Origin: Muraenolepis orangiensis
Lineage: Eukaryota; Chordata; Actinopteri; Gadiformes; Muraenolepididae
Length of the DNA stretch: 64,000 nt
Direction: 5' to 3'
Assembly (NCBI GenBank): GCA_027704905.1
Contig: CM051015.1
Span: forward strand, 16,120,521-16,184,520
Positions 25,650-35,180 of this stretch are shown here, in pieces (within the stretch, counting starts at the first letter, position 1; every line of letters starts with the position of its first letter). The notes below the pieces were generated by a model. It did not search any database. It was given only the letters and a program-made list of their open reading frames with translations, and was not told the origin of the DNA. Both the position numbers and the translations under genes were made by a program.

Positions 25650-26900
25650 CATGTTGTGTGGATTTGTAGCACCTTACTATTAAACAGTGCACAGAGAACA
25701 AAAAGAAAAGCAAAATAATGTAATAATCTTTTTTTTTTTATAATATATAATATAATAATATGAATAACATAGACTACTTTGATGTTAGTAAAAAATGGTG
25801 ACCAGAGACATTGGAAGGGGGTGCGGGGTGACAGCACCTCCTATCGACAGATTTCCTGTACTGCACCGGACTTTGACATTTGTTCCTACAAAACATTCAC
25901 TTTTAATAAGCCTTTGATGGAAGTTTAAGTATTTCTGCTACATTTTAGGAAAATTCATACATTAGCAAAAATAACAAGAACAGTGTTCTATGTCCCCAGT
26001 TTTTTACTGTCTGCCCCTCTGAGAAAGCATTCCATGGAAATGTCTGTTCACCTTTTAACATTGTTGGGTTTTTATATTGGCTTAAACCATAGAACTATAC
26101 AAGAAGGATAACGACAAAAAGCAGTGTTGTCGAGTAAGGAACACAATAAAAAAGCAACAAAACCTGGCACCTAATCATAGAAGTGCTAAAAAATGTGAAG
26201 GCCTTATCCAACGGAGGTCAGCAAGATGGGTCTTTCATCTACATTAAACCTGAGGTTTCGATTGGTCCATTGATTGCTCCACTTTCCCTGGGTGAAGCTA
26301 TTGTTTTTGAAATTCTGTAAACATTATACTGTTGTATTTTCAAATAAAACCATAGATTATCTTTATCGTGGTTTGTTTTAACAAAACATTCTCCTAAACT
26401 GAAACTATGAAATACATTTAGAATATTTACCACATGTGCTAACCTTATTAACCATCTACCATTCATGAAAGAGAAGAGAGAAGGAGAGAAACATGCACAT
26501 AAAGCTAACAGCATAAAAAGGTATGTACAGAAACTGCACCATGACACAACACATTTTCAATGGTCACCCACCTGTTCCCACAGAAGAGTTTCTGCAGTTG
26601 GCATAGCCCCAGTCTGGAAACATATCTATTTACAGCCTGATTTAACAAACATTATACAGTGTATGCAATGCTGCTGAGTAAGGCATGCCGAACAATAGCT
26701 CAATAGATCATGTACCTTCTCACATCACATCACAGCTGTGACGTGAGAAGGTACATGTACCTCAAGAAGTGAATGAGCCCTCTAAAGCACTGCAGTATCT
26801 ATACTCTAACCTCTTTTCAATCTTGTCAAAAGTACACTGAAAAATGTAATGCTGGCTCTAATTTACTGGATCACTTAAAGGAGTCATAACACAGATTCAC
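25650..26900. other. Non-coding stretch with one imperfect hairpin region
   Basis: No gene seen. An inverted repeat with 15-bp arms is at 26709-26757 and is listed separately. Confidence 0.45.
26709..26757. repeat. Inverted repeat with nested palindrome
   Basis: Arms catgtaccttctcac (26709-26723) and gtgagaaggtacatg (26743-26757) are exact reverse complements. The 19-nt loop contains tcacagctgtga (26730-26741), itself a perfect palindrome, so a cruciform or double hairpin is possible. Confidence 0.85.
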
Positions 26901-28016
26901 AGCACACCAGTGGAGGCCCCTCCAATGAGGAAAGGGAGGACCATCCTCCCTTAAATTTTAGACAAAAATAAACATACATAAACATACATGTTACAGATTA
27001 ATTTGTGAAAATACTGATAATATTACAATTTTAACACTTAGGCACAACAATCATGTCCCTGTGTCAAAATACCAACAGCGCCCCCTACTGATTGAAAATT
27101 ACTGCATGGAGGACCATCCTCCCCAAGCTCCCCCTATTGAAGTCCATTATAAAACTGCCGGACCCGAGCGGCCGGTGAGTGAGTGTGTATGGCAGTAAGG
27201 GAGGACGATCCTCCCTTAGGGCGGGTCTAGCCGGAGGCTCTGTTAACCAATCAGCAGAGCCCACTGTGCTGGTGAATACCCAATCAGAATTTTGGGGGAA
27301 GCGTTATCATCATGCAAAGATCTGTCTTGTGTCATTCATTAATTCTGCATTCCAGACAACTATATTTTATATATTTCAGATTGAAACTTTCGAGTTACGA
27401 ACTCAAAAAGTCGTAACTCAATGGCAAACGTAAACAGAAAGCATGGCTGACTGTGACAAGGTGGTGTTTCTTTGGGTCGCGATTAGACAATTGACATGAT
27501 TTCAGCAGTGGTGAAGCGTCAGGGCCTTCAAGGTATTCAGAGAAGACCCTGGAACTCTCAGATGAAACCAAAAAATCGAATTAATTGTATTAATAAAATG
27601 TAATACAATTTAATAACATTTAATAAAATTTAAATAAAATGAATAAATGAGAATCGTATCTGTGTTATATTACAGTGTTACGTTGATTTGTTTGTCTTTC
27701 TCGGTCCATGCACGACGCATTTGAGTGGTTTTGTGTTGGAAAAACAATGCAACCAATCAGATATGTTTCTGGGTTGCTGGGAAGAATATCCTTCAACCAA
27801 AGTATTCCCGCTGACATTGGCCCTTAGACTGAATGAGAGCGTACGTTTGGATTGACAATTTGATCAACCAATCATATCGTGATTTGTAGCCAATGGGCGT
27901 ATTCTTTTAGATTTCCCCGCAGCTCAATAGGGAGCTAGAAGGTGCAAGGTGGTGGCTGGCGCGAGAGTGGATCTAGCGTAGTGTTACGTTTTCTACGTTG
28001 TTTTTTTTACGTCAAA

Positions 28017-28241
28017 ATGGCAACAGGTGAAGATGATGTCGTTGCGGATTTATTGTCTGAACCATTTTCAAGACGACCATTTAATGTTAAGATGGACATT
28101 ATTAAAAAAGGCCGTCCAACACCTGACAATCTGGAGCTGACTCAAGTAGTTAAAGCAGGCTATGTTCGCCATTTTCAGAGTAGCAACTGGGAAAGATACC
28201 CGTGGCTAACGGGCTCTACTAGCCACAAGAGGCTCTACTGA
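28017..28241 (+). pseudogene. ZMYM1-like hAT transposase, N-terminal fragment
   Basis: An open frame of 74 codons starts ATGGCAACAGG. It carries IIKKGRPTPDN and VRHFQSSNWERYPWLTGS, the pattern at the N-terminus of ZMYM1-like hAT proteins just before the TTF-type zinc finger. After HKRLY a stop follows, and the zinc-finger cysteines appear shifted out of frame (28242-28310). It is a broken transposon gene, not a host gene. Confidence 0.7.
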
Positions 28242-28568
28242 TGGGAGTGCTGCTGTTTGGGACCGACCAGAGGGCAGGGAATTGGAACTTATTTTGGATC
28301 TGAAAAGCGATCATCTTTATGACCTGATGGTGGTCGAACCATCCAGAAGGACAGGAGAATGGATTTGGTCTTTAAGTGAACATCATTGGTGAGTGACACT
28401 CATTTGTCTTTGCTGGTTTTGTCTCAGTGTTGCGTCTCGTTGAGCTGGTTGGTGCATTTTGTTTCCACACACTTGTTGACTGATTAGTTAATGGCTAATC
28501 ACGATGTTCTCGATGGTGAAGATCTGTGCACACGTTGTTTTTAATGTTCCAGTCCCTCCGGTGATAGT

Positions 28569-28635
28569 GGGGGGGGGGGGGGGGGGTCTGTTATGTTGGG
28601 GGTCGCGGGCTGAAAAGTTGGGGAACCCCTGGTCT
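28569..28635. mobile_element. G18 tract and hAT/Charlie-like terminal fragment
   Basis: A run of 18 G (28569-28586), then 'gttggggaacccctg' at about 28617-28631. On the minus strand this is CAGGGGTTCCCCAAC, a Charlie-type hAT end. The G run may fold as a quadruplex. Confidence 0.5.
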
Positions 28636-29417
28636 ACAGAAGGTCCAGTTGTGATAGACACGCTTCGCCACTGGATTTCAGGCATAACTCGTTTTTAATT
28701 GAATTACATAAACATACTTTACACAAATAACGCTTCTCCCAACGCTTCTCGCTTCTCAAATCACCATAAATTTTAATTGTGTTAGGTTTGTTTGGTAGAA
28801 CTAGCCACAGTACATAGAATTTCTATTCAGATTTTTCCATCATTAATGGAGTAATCGCTAAATAGCTATTTTTCATCAGAACTATGCTTCTTCCCCCTCA
28901 GATCACAATCGGTTTAAATTCTGTTTGGCTTGTCTGCTAACATGACCCACTAATACACTGTCAAAATTTATAGTGAGGAACCTTCCTTCCTCCCGTACTT
29001 TTACAACCACCAGCCGCCACTACTGTACAACACAGTGAACTTTACTTTATATTCAGTATGGTGATGTGTCTAGGGAGGAGGGACTGTGCATTTCCTTCGT
29101 TCTTACAACAAGGGAGCACATCACAACTTACGACAGTTGGCCAAATACATTACACATTGGCCTTACACATTGCACCTTTAATGTGACTGGACATGCAGTA
29201 ATCAAAACTTATACTCCTATACTTACTATACTATATACTTATACTTTTCTGTATCTCATTCTGTACCACATGAAACAACTCGTTTTTATTTAAAGGCAAA
29301 GTTGGATGTTGCTGGGTCTGATCTGTAACAGTTGAATACGGTTTGTGTGCTGATCTTTCATCTTGCTTTGAATTAAGGTTGAGTATAATATGTTGTCTAC
29401 AACTTCCTAATTGATTT

Positions 29418-29480
29418 GCCTACATCCATACAAGGACTACCAGGTTCTAGGACAGTTTCTATCCACAGGCAGTGTGCCTG
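29418..29480 (+). mobile_element. LINE 3' UTR scrap (Rex/L2-like family)
   Basis: 'aaggactaccaggttctagg' and 'atccacaggcagtg' match the 3' untranslated region of the LINEs at 46030-46090 and 58660-58705. About 60 bp survives. Confidence 0.5.
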
Positions 29481-29483
29481 TGT

Positions 29484-29756
29484 TTGCACTCCTGTCTCCT
29501 CCATGGATGTATTAAAAGAACGGTCTCCTCACTTCCACACCACTCGCCCGGATAGCCACACCCCCTTATCACGTGCCGCATTCCTGTCTCCTTGCTCCCA
29601 CTACACACTACCGGATAGCCACGCCCCCCTTGTTAATTATCACCCGCAGCTGCAGTGCATCACTATAGGCCTATGTCACACTTCCTGCTTCTGGAACATT
29701 AAAAATCGCCGAGCAGTGCACTCCTACTTCCGGTAGTTACCCCAGATACGTGACAA
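29484..29756 (+). mobile_element. Gypsy-type LTR fragment with internal duplication
   Basis: Two versions of 'gatagccac(a/g)ccccc' preceded by 'cctgtctcc' occur at about 29500-29570 and 29580-29640, followed by 'cacccgcagctgcagtgcatcac'-type sequence, also seen in the LTR at 52499-52919. It ends near gatacgtgacaaac. It is a decayed, rearranged relative of that LTR family. Confidence 0.55.
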
Positions 29757-29774
29757 ACTATGTCTGCCTTTTCC

Positions 29775-29935
29775 CGAAAGACAAACTCCTCCGCAAGTCT
29801 TGTGTGAGGCTGATAAGGAGGATGAAGATCCCTGGTTTCATGTTCTCAGGGGTAGCACGTATGTCTGCAGTTTGCACTTTGACAAGGAGAGCATATACGT
29901 CTCGAAAAGTGGGCGGAATAGGCTAATAATGTTGG
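29775..29935 (+). pseudogene. THAP-like zinc-finger fragment
   Basis: One frame reads FPKDKLLRKSCVR and a shifted frame reads YVCSLHFDKESI, the middle and C-terminal (C..H-F) parts of a THAP domain. The frame shift and lack of flanking coding sequence make it a relic, probably of another THAP transposon. Confidence 0.45.
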
Positions 29936-29946
29936 GTATGTGTATG

Positions 29947-30178
29947 ATTACAAGCACTGGTCCTGACCCCCACACACACTCCATCTCTCATTCATATAGA
30001 GCCACGCAATGCCGGGTAAGTGTGTGATTAAAAGCACTGGTCCTGACCCCCACACACACTCCATCTCTCATCCGAATAGAGACACACAATGTCGGGTAAG
30101 TTTGTGATTAAAAGCACTGGTCCTGAACCCCACACACACTCCATCTCTCATCCAAATAGAGCCACATAATGTCATGGA
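29947..30178 (+). repeat. 80-bp tandem repeat, three units
   Basis: Units begin at 29947, 30027 and 30107 with atta(c/a)aagcactggtcctg. Each contains ccccacacacactccatctc and ends in 'gtgtgtg'-type sequence. Spacing is exactly 80 bp for the first two units and divergence is low, indicating fairly recent tandem duplication. Confidence 0.92.
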
Positions 30179-30399
30179 ATTGTATGATTCGGATTTAGAC
30201 TTCTTCACTGTAGAGTGTTCATTCACTAGTTGAACCACATCGTCTTGACTGACTTTTGGGCGGTTATGCAGCGATGTTGTCCAGCGATAACTGTCCGCCA
30301 TGGTGAATGCCAAGGTGAATGCATTAACCGGAACTTGGGACACGCTGCTTCCACGATTTTTTAACGGGTACTTCCGGCTTTCAACTGTGACGTGATATA

Positions 30400-30704
30400 G
30401 GCCTATTAACCATGCTATTTAAGCCTACCCCGCACACTCACACTTTGCTAGATTATCACACACACTCAGATTCTTGAAAAGCCTCACATCACGTATACCG
30501 TATCACGGCTTATGTTCTGTTTTTTGGATCTACCGTGTTTCGACCATTGCCTGAATTACGAGATTGTTTTAGCCTTGCCCTGTCTGTCCCTCTCTCTGCC
30601 TTTGATCGCGCTATCGGCGTTTGCGCCGACATTAAAGCACCTGTTCCATCTGACGTCTGTTCCCTCTGCTTTTGGGTCCCACCTACACCTGGCCGCGACA
30701 GTTT
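30400..30704 (+). mobile_element. Gypsy-type LTR fragment (62570-family)
   Basis: Shares 'gattatcacacac', 'gaaaagcctcac', 'gccttgccctgtctgt' and the end 'cttttgggtcccacctacac' with the intact solo LTR at 62570-62992, and finishes near gcgaca (30701). The upstream part is missing or diverged. Confidence 0.6.
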
Positions 30705-31067
30705 GTGATATTTATTACAATATCCACACACAGACAGGGGCAGGCAGAGACGTAGTGGAGACAGGCAGTTGATCGGGAACCAGGCAGGGCAGATGAACCA
30801 GGCAGGGACAGGCAGAGGCGTAGTCAGGACAGGCAGTAGATGGGACCAGGCAGGCATATGAACCAGGCAGGACAGGCAGAGGCGTAGTCAGGACAGGCAG
30901 TAGATGGGAACCAGGCAGGGCAGATGAACCAGGCAGGGACAGGCAATCGGGGACAGGCAGAGAATCGGGAACAGGAATCAGACTTGGAAAACGCTGGAAT
31001 GTCTGCATGATCAGGAACAATCTGACCACGTGTGAGTGTACGGGGGTAGGCTTAAATAGCATGGTTA
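30705..31067 (-). mobile_element. Gypsy-type LTR fragment (52499-family), inverted
   Basis: Minus-strand copy of the LTR family at 52499-52919. It starts at the 'atatttattacaatat' end and contains repeated 'aaccaggcagggcagatg' and 'ggcagaggcgtagtcagg' units, the reverse complement of the CCTG-rich repeats of that family. It abuts the plus-strand LTR fragment to its left and a THAP element to its right. Confidence 0.65.
30745..30965 (-). repeat. Tandem CCTG-rich LTR repeats
   Basis: About 60-70-bp imperfect units with 'cagaggcgtagtcaggacag' and 'aaccaggcag', three to four in number, within the inverted LTR. Confidence 0.7.
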
Positions 31068-32509
31068 ATGGACTACTTGCACTAAGCTTTGTGTAGCTAG
31101 ATACAGCTCCTGAGGTAATATTTCGCCATGAATTCCCATAAGAAAATGCATTTTCAAAGAAGAGAAAAAATACTCCGAACATTGTTGTTTTCCACTTTGT
31201 TCGGCATTATCAAAATGTAATGGTATTTTGAGTTTCCATGGCTTTCCACCCCATCCCGACCTGAGAAGAACCCGACACGGACATCCGATTCTATACCAGG
31301 TAACGTTAGACCGAAAGTTGTGCTATTCAGCAAACTGTTTGACATCGACCAAAGTAAACATCAGTTAAACTATAAAGAATCCTATCGTAAGGGTTATGTG
31401 TAAGTTGATGTGCCTACTGCGTGACCGCTGCAGCCTGTGTCATGCATACGAGATGAGACATTGGCTTAGTTGTTACAGCTAACATTATTTTGGTGACTGT
31501 GTATGATTGTATTGACTTAATGACTGACATGATGTATGTGTCTCTCCAGAGTCAAGAGCCTCCAGAGCACGTCCATCAACGGTAGGTTATGGTCTGAGCG
31601 TGCTTTGTAGTAACAGAGCCAGGGGTGGGATGCCATTGCATTTACAGAAGGCTACACTAAAGGACTCAGCCCTCATTAAATACACCAGTGCACTACAGCA
31701 ACTCAGTTTTTCCCTATGGTATGGTACACATAATCATTCAAAATGTTGCCAAACAAGAGCACAGCCTTACTAGTTTCTAACTTAAAGCAGTAACCTTTTT
31801 TTTAACCTTCCAAAGACAGCTGCTCCAGCCAATCAATGAGTTCTTTATTTTCCTCGTCTTCTTGTCGGTTGGCTTGAAGGAGAGGGACCTGGTGCATCGA
31901 TTCAACATACACCAGTCCACAGTGAGCCACTGCACTGGGGTCTCAATGCATCTGGCTCACACTTGCAGAAGTGCAAGCTTACCTCGCTGAGGAATTCAGA
32001 GATTTCCCAGACACCCTGGTCATCTTGGACTGCACTGAGCTTAAGTGTCACCACTCACCACTCCTGCAAAGTGAGATGTACTCCACCTACAAATCTCACT
32101 GCACCATGAAAGGGCTTATTGGCAGACGTTTACAGTGGCATACCTGTTGTCAAACTACCAAAACAAGGCATTAGTTAAGGCATGGGATAAGTAAAGCATT
32201 GGTTCAACCCCAGGTTATTGTAATATCATTTAGTGAATTTTGTTTATTCCAGTGGCAGGTCATTTTGTTAAACATTCTGTAAATCTTATGTACACAAACA
32301 TTGTTTTTGTAAGCAAACTGTTGAATGTAAAGTCCATTGTATAGATTTGTAAAAATGAACATTGTAACATATTGTACATATAACATATTGGCTAAAAAAA
32401 CATTAACTGTAATAAAATATTTTATAACATTTTTGTCATTCCAATCTTTCATTGAAGAACCTGGGTTTTGCTCATGTTCATTTCTCAAAGACATGTATCT
32501 TGGCATGTA
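31068..32509 (+). mobile_element. THAP/DDE transposon relic (ISL2EU-like), copy 2
   Basis: Co-linear with 11310-12765, including 'gaggtaatatttcgccatga', the THAP start with its caggtaac donor (about 31295), the HTH segment (about 31850-31930) and the C-terminal flank to 'cttggcatgta'. It carries independent frame breaks: the THAP frame is interrupted near 31160 and about 30 bp of the HTH region is deleted. Its right edge is the insertion point of a Tc1-like element. Confidence 0.72.
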
Positions 32510-33666
32510 CAGTTGCAAGGAAAGTATGTGAACCCTTTGGAATTACCTGGATTTCTGCATAAATTGGTCATAAAATGTGTTCTGACCTTCATCTAAGTCA
32601 CAACAATAGACAAACACAGTCTGCTTAAACTAATACCACGCAAACAATTATATGTTTTCATGTTTTTATTGAACACACCATGTAAACATTCACAGTGCAG
32701 GGTGGGAAAAGTATGTGAACCCTTGGATTTAATAACTGGTTGACCCTCCTTTGGCAGCAATAACCTCAACCAAACGTTTCCTGTAGTTGCAGATCAGACA
32801 TGCACAACGGTCAGGAGGAATTTTGGACCATTTCTCTTTACAAAACTGTTTCAGTTCAGCAATATTCTTGGGATGTCTGGTGTGAATCGCTCTCTTGAGG
32901 TCATGCCATAGCATCTCAATCGGGTTGAGTTCAGGACTCTGACTGGGCCACTCCAGAAGGCGTATTTTCTTCTGTTGAAGCCATGCTGTTGTTGATTTAC
33001 TTCTGTGCTTTGGGTCATTGTCCTGTTGCATCACCCATCTTCTGTTGAGAATCAATTGGTGGACAAATGGCCTTAAGTTCTCCTGCAAAATGTCTTGGTA
33101 AACTTGGGAATTCATTTGTCCATCAATGATAGCAATCTGTCCAGGCCCTGAGGCAGCAAAGCAGCCCCAAACCATGATGCCCCCTCCACCATACTTCACA
33201 GTTGGGATGAGGTTTTGATGTTGGTGTGCTGTGCCTTTTTTCCACACATAGTGCTGTGTGTTCCTTCCAACTTTGGTTTCATCTGTCATTTCATCAGAAT
33301 ATTTTGCCAGTAGTGCTGTGGAACTATTTTTGTAAGTCTTTAGCCGACACTCTAGGATTCTTCTTCACCTCATTCAGCATTCTGCGCTGTGCTCTTGCAG
33401 TCATCTTTACAGGACGGCCACTCCTAGGGAGAGTAGCAACAGTGCTGAATTTATAGACAATTTGTCTTACCGTGGACTGATGAACATCAAGGCTTTTAGA
33501 GGTACTTTTGTAACCCAGCTTTATGCATGTCAACAATTCTTAATCTTAGGTCTTCTGAGAGCTCTTTTGCGTGAGGCATGGTTCACATCAGGCAATGCTT
33601 CTTGAGAATAGCAAACTCAAAACTGGTGTGTGTTCTTTATAGGGCAGGGCAGCTTTAACCAACACC
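32510..33666 (-). mobile_element. Tc1-like transposon, one end truncated
   Basis: The left end begins cagttgcaaggaaagtat next to a TA, as expected for Tc1/mariner insertion. The transposase lies on the minus strand. The element stops at 33666 against gamma-M 3' sequence, and the second inverted repeat is absent, so one end was lost. Confidence 0.85.
32729..33536 (-). pseudogene. Tc1-like transposase, frameshifted
   Basis: The N-terminal part (33536-33324) contains the DNA-binding helix-turn-helix with STVRQIVYKF and the GRPVK linker motif of Tc1 transposases. The catalytic part (33289-32729) contains GGGGIMVWGCF, the second Asp in QQDNDPKH and the third acidic residue in SPELNPIE. The two parts are in different frames with sequence missing between them, and the region around the first catalytic Asp is disturbed. 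Length would be near normal (about 270 aa) if intact. It should be inactive. Confidence 0.85.
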
Positions 33667-33670
33667 TCCA

Positions 33671-33770
33671 ACATGTGTTGATTTCATCATCAATTAAATA
33701 TGATCTAACTTAAATCTACTGGATATTTTGCTCGTTATTTGAAGGGAAGTAGTTTCTGAATATATAAGAT
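33671..33770 (+). pseudogene. Gamma-M crystallin 3' relic, inverted relative to the array
   Basis: 45 bp (33671-33715) are identical to the reverse complement of the stop-codon and 3' UTR region of the gene at 46892 (46867-46911). That stretch holds the last coding bases, TGTTGA, and ATTAAA. Homology continues more loosely through 'gttatttgaa' and 'tctgaatata' to about 33770. Only the end of a gamma-M gene survives, on the plus strand, tail-to-tail with the gene at 34257. Its body is replaced by the truncated Tc1-like element. Confidence 0.85.
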
Positions 33771-33811
33771 GATATTGAATTAATAAAACAAGAAACTTGA
33801 TGTTGTCGGTC

Positions 33812-33925
33812 AGTACATTATATATTACTATGCACTTTACTGTTACATTTACTTTTTTTGCTGTACTGTACTTGTGCTGTGCAATGACAATAAATTTGAA
33901 TGTAATGTAATCTAATTATCTTGTT
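33812..33925 (+). mobile_element. LINE 3' end scrap
   Basis: 'gtacttgtgctgtgcaatga' followed by 'caataaatttgaatgtaatg' matches the 3' end of the LINE at 48420-48480. The tail has short (TAATG/TCTAA) repeats. Confidence 0.6.
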
Positions 33926-34256
33926 TTTTATATAACTTGTACCCAATGTCCTTCAACCTACACTAGATACGTTGTCCCATTAGCAGCCTCAGTTATGGCA
34001 ATATAATATTACAGTTATAGCCTTTGTTGTATTGACTCTTGGATGGGCGCGTTTAAGAGAAGGTGCAGGTTTAAGATTTACAATTCCCTTCAGCAATACG
34101 TTTCTTGTTATCACATACATTTTGTATTTAATTTCATTGAAATTACAAACTGCAGAATATGTATTTGACATATTCTGTATTCAGGTGCTACATTCTCTTC
34201 AAATAACCAGCAAATCAGGCAAATCTAAGTTAAATCGTATTTAATTGATGATGAAA

Positions 34257-35044
34257 TCAACACATGTCAGTGACACGCCTCATGCTCATGAACCTCTTGC
34301 CACTCATGCCCATATCCCTGTAGTTCCTGTACTCTCCAGGCCTCATGTACATCATCCTGCCCTTGTAGTGGGCCTGCTCGTACATCAGCCAGTGGCCGTC
34401 CATCACGTTGCAGGACTGGCAGTCGGACATGCGGTAATGGTCCTGGATGTTGTCACAGTCGTCCATCATCTCATAGGACTGACCGCCGTAGTTTTCCCTC
34501 TCGTAGATCTTCATCCTGAACTGGCCTCTGTGCTGTAATTCAGAGATACAGAAAAACAATGTCAGCAGACTCATAACCATAACAAAGTCCATGTAACAGT
34601 TAATAGTTGAGTTGTGGGTGAGATTAACAGTTGAATTGGTGAGTTCTCTTACATAGGGGATCATTCTGCAGGACCTGATGTTGTCAAACATCATTCCCAT
34701 GCTCATCATGTGCTGCATGTCGTTGTACTCTCCCCTCCTCATGAAGAACTGCTGGCCCATGTAGTTGTTCCTCTCATAGACCATGAAGCAGCCGCTCTCC
34801 ACCCTGCAGGACTGGCACCTGCTCAGGTAGGAGGACATGTCGGTGCAGTCGCTCATGCACTCATAGGAGCGGCCCTGGAAGTTCTTCTCCTCGTAGAAGG
34901 TGATCTGAAACAAACCATTTTTCAACCATGGCATATAATTCCAGAACATTGTGCCACAAAAACACAGCCCGCTTCAAAATGTAATAAAACATGAAATATT
35001 TTTATAATACGAATCAATGATTTATGTTAATCTACTTTTCCCAT
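34257..35044 (-). CDS. crygm2: Gamma-M crystallin, array copy 1 (TDMC class)
   Basis: Exons: 35044-35036 (MGK), 34904-34653 (84 codons), 34532-34257 (91 codons plus TGA); 178 aa. The exon 1 donor is GTAGAT, weaker than in its neighbours but GT. The exon 2 donor is GTAAG and the acceptors read tttcag and tacag. The protein holds 27 methionines, ten cysteines and only one tryptophan, the pattern of densely packed fish gamma-M crystallins. It has SDCTDMS in the N-domain, the unusual MSGKRFMSM in the last Greek key and the C-terminus RRVTDMC. Intron 2 is exactly 120 nt with no in-frame stop, so the reading frame runs unbroken from intron 1 to the stop. ATTAAA (34240-34245) is the likely poly(A) signal. 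It is the left-most gene of the minus-strand tandem array. Confidence 0.96.
34595..34643 (-). repeat. Intron 2 minisatellite, about 2 units (array copy 1)
   Basis: Diverged copies of the 22-bp unit gttgaactgggtgagagtaa(ca) adjoining the exon 2 splice donor. Confidence 0.7.
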
Positions 35045-35114
35045 GTTGATGGTTGTGTTGGTCTCCCAGAGATTGGTTGGTCAACTGATACTCAACCTGT
35101 GTCAAGCCCATACA

Positions 35115-35180
35115 TTTATACCAGAACAGACCCAAAGACTGCATGACTGCCCTATTGTTCAAACTACTGACTCATGACTG
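35115..35180 (-). promoter_or_regulatory. TATA, SOX-like and MARE/AP-1-like sites of array copy 1
   Basis: Minus-strand order towards the gene: TGAGTCA core (35174-35168), GAACAATAGG (35160-35151), then TATAAA (35120-35115), 71 bp before the ATG. A second GAGTCA lies slightly farther up. The block GTCAGTAGTTTGAACAATAG is shared with the promoter at 38247. Confidence 0.75.

Larger units (their letters stand above)
26908..29021 (+). mobile_element. Decayed hAT element (ZMYM1-like family)
   Basis: The left end starts CAGTGGAGGCCCCTCC (26908). The right end finishes ccaccagccgccact (about 29007-29021) and matches another copy at 14990-15084. Inside is the first coding exon of a ZMYM1-like transposase (28017-28241). 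The rest of the transposase is missing. A second, unrelated hAT-type end with an 18-G tract lies within it (28560-28635). No clear 8-bp target duplication was found, so boundaries are approximate. Confidence 0.6.

Noticed and set aside
26908..29021. 8-bp target-site duplication for the ZMYM1-like hAT element
   Set aside because: Flanks cagcacac and actgtaca do not match, so I do not claim exact ends.
34245..34538. Open plus-strand frame antisense to crystallin exon 3 (also 37196-37627, 40080-40373, 46880-47173 and exon 2 antisense frames)
   Set aside because: They lie exactly opposite crystallin exons whose Met, Asp, Tyr and Cys codons give no antisense stops. They recur in every copy, and the coding strand is clearly the minus strand.
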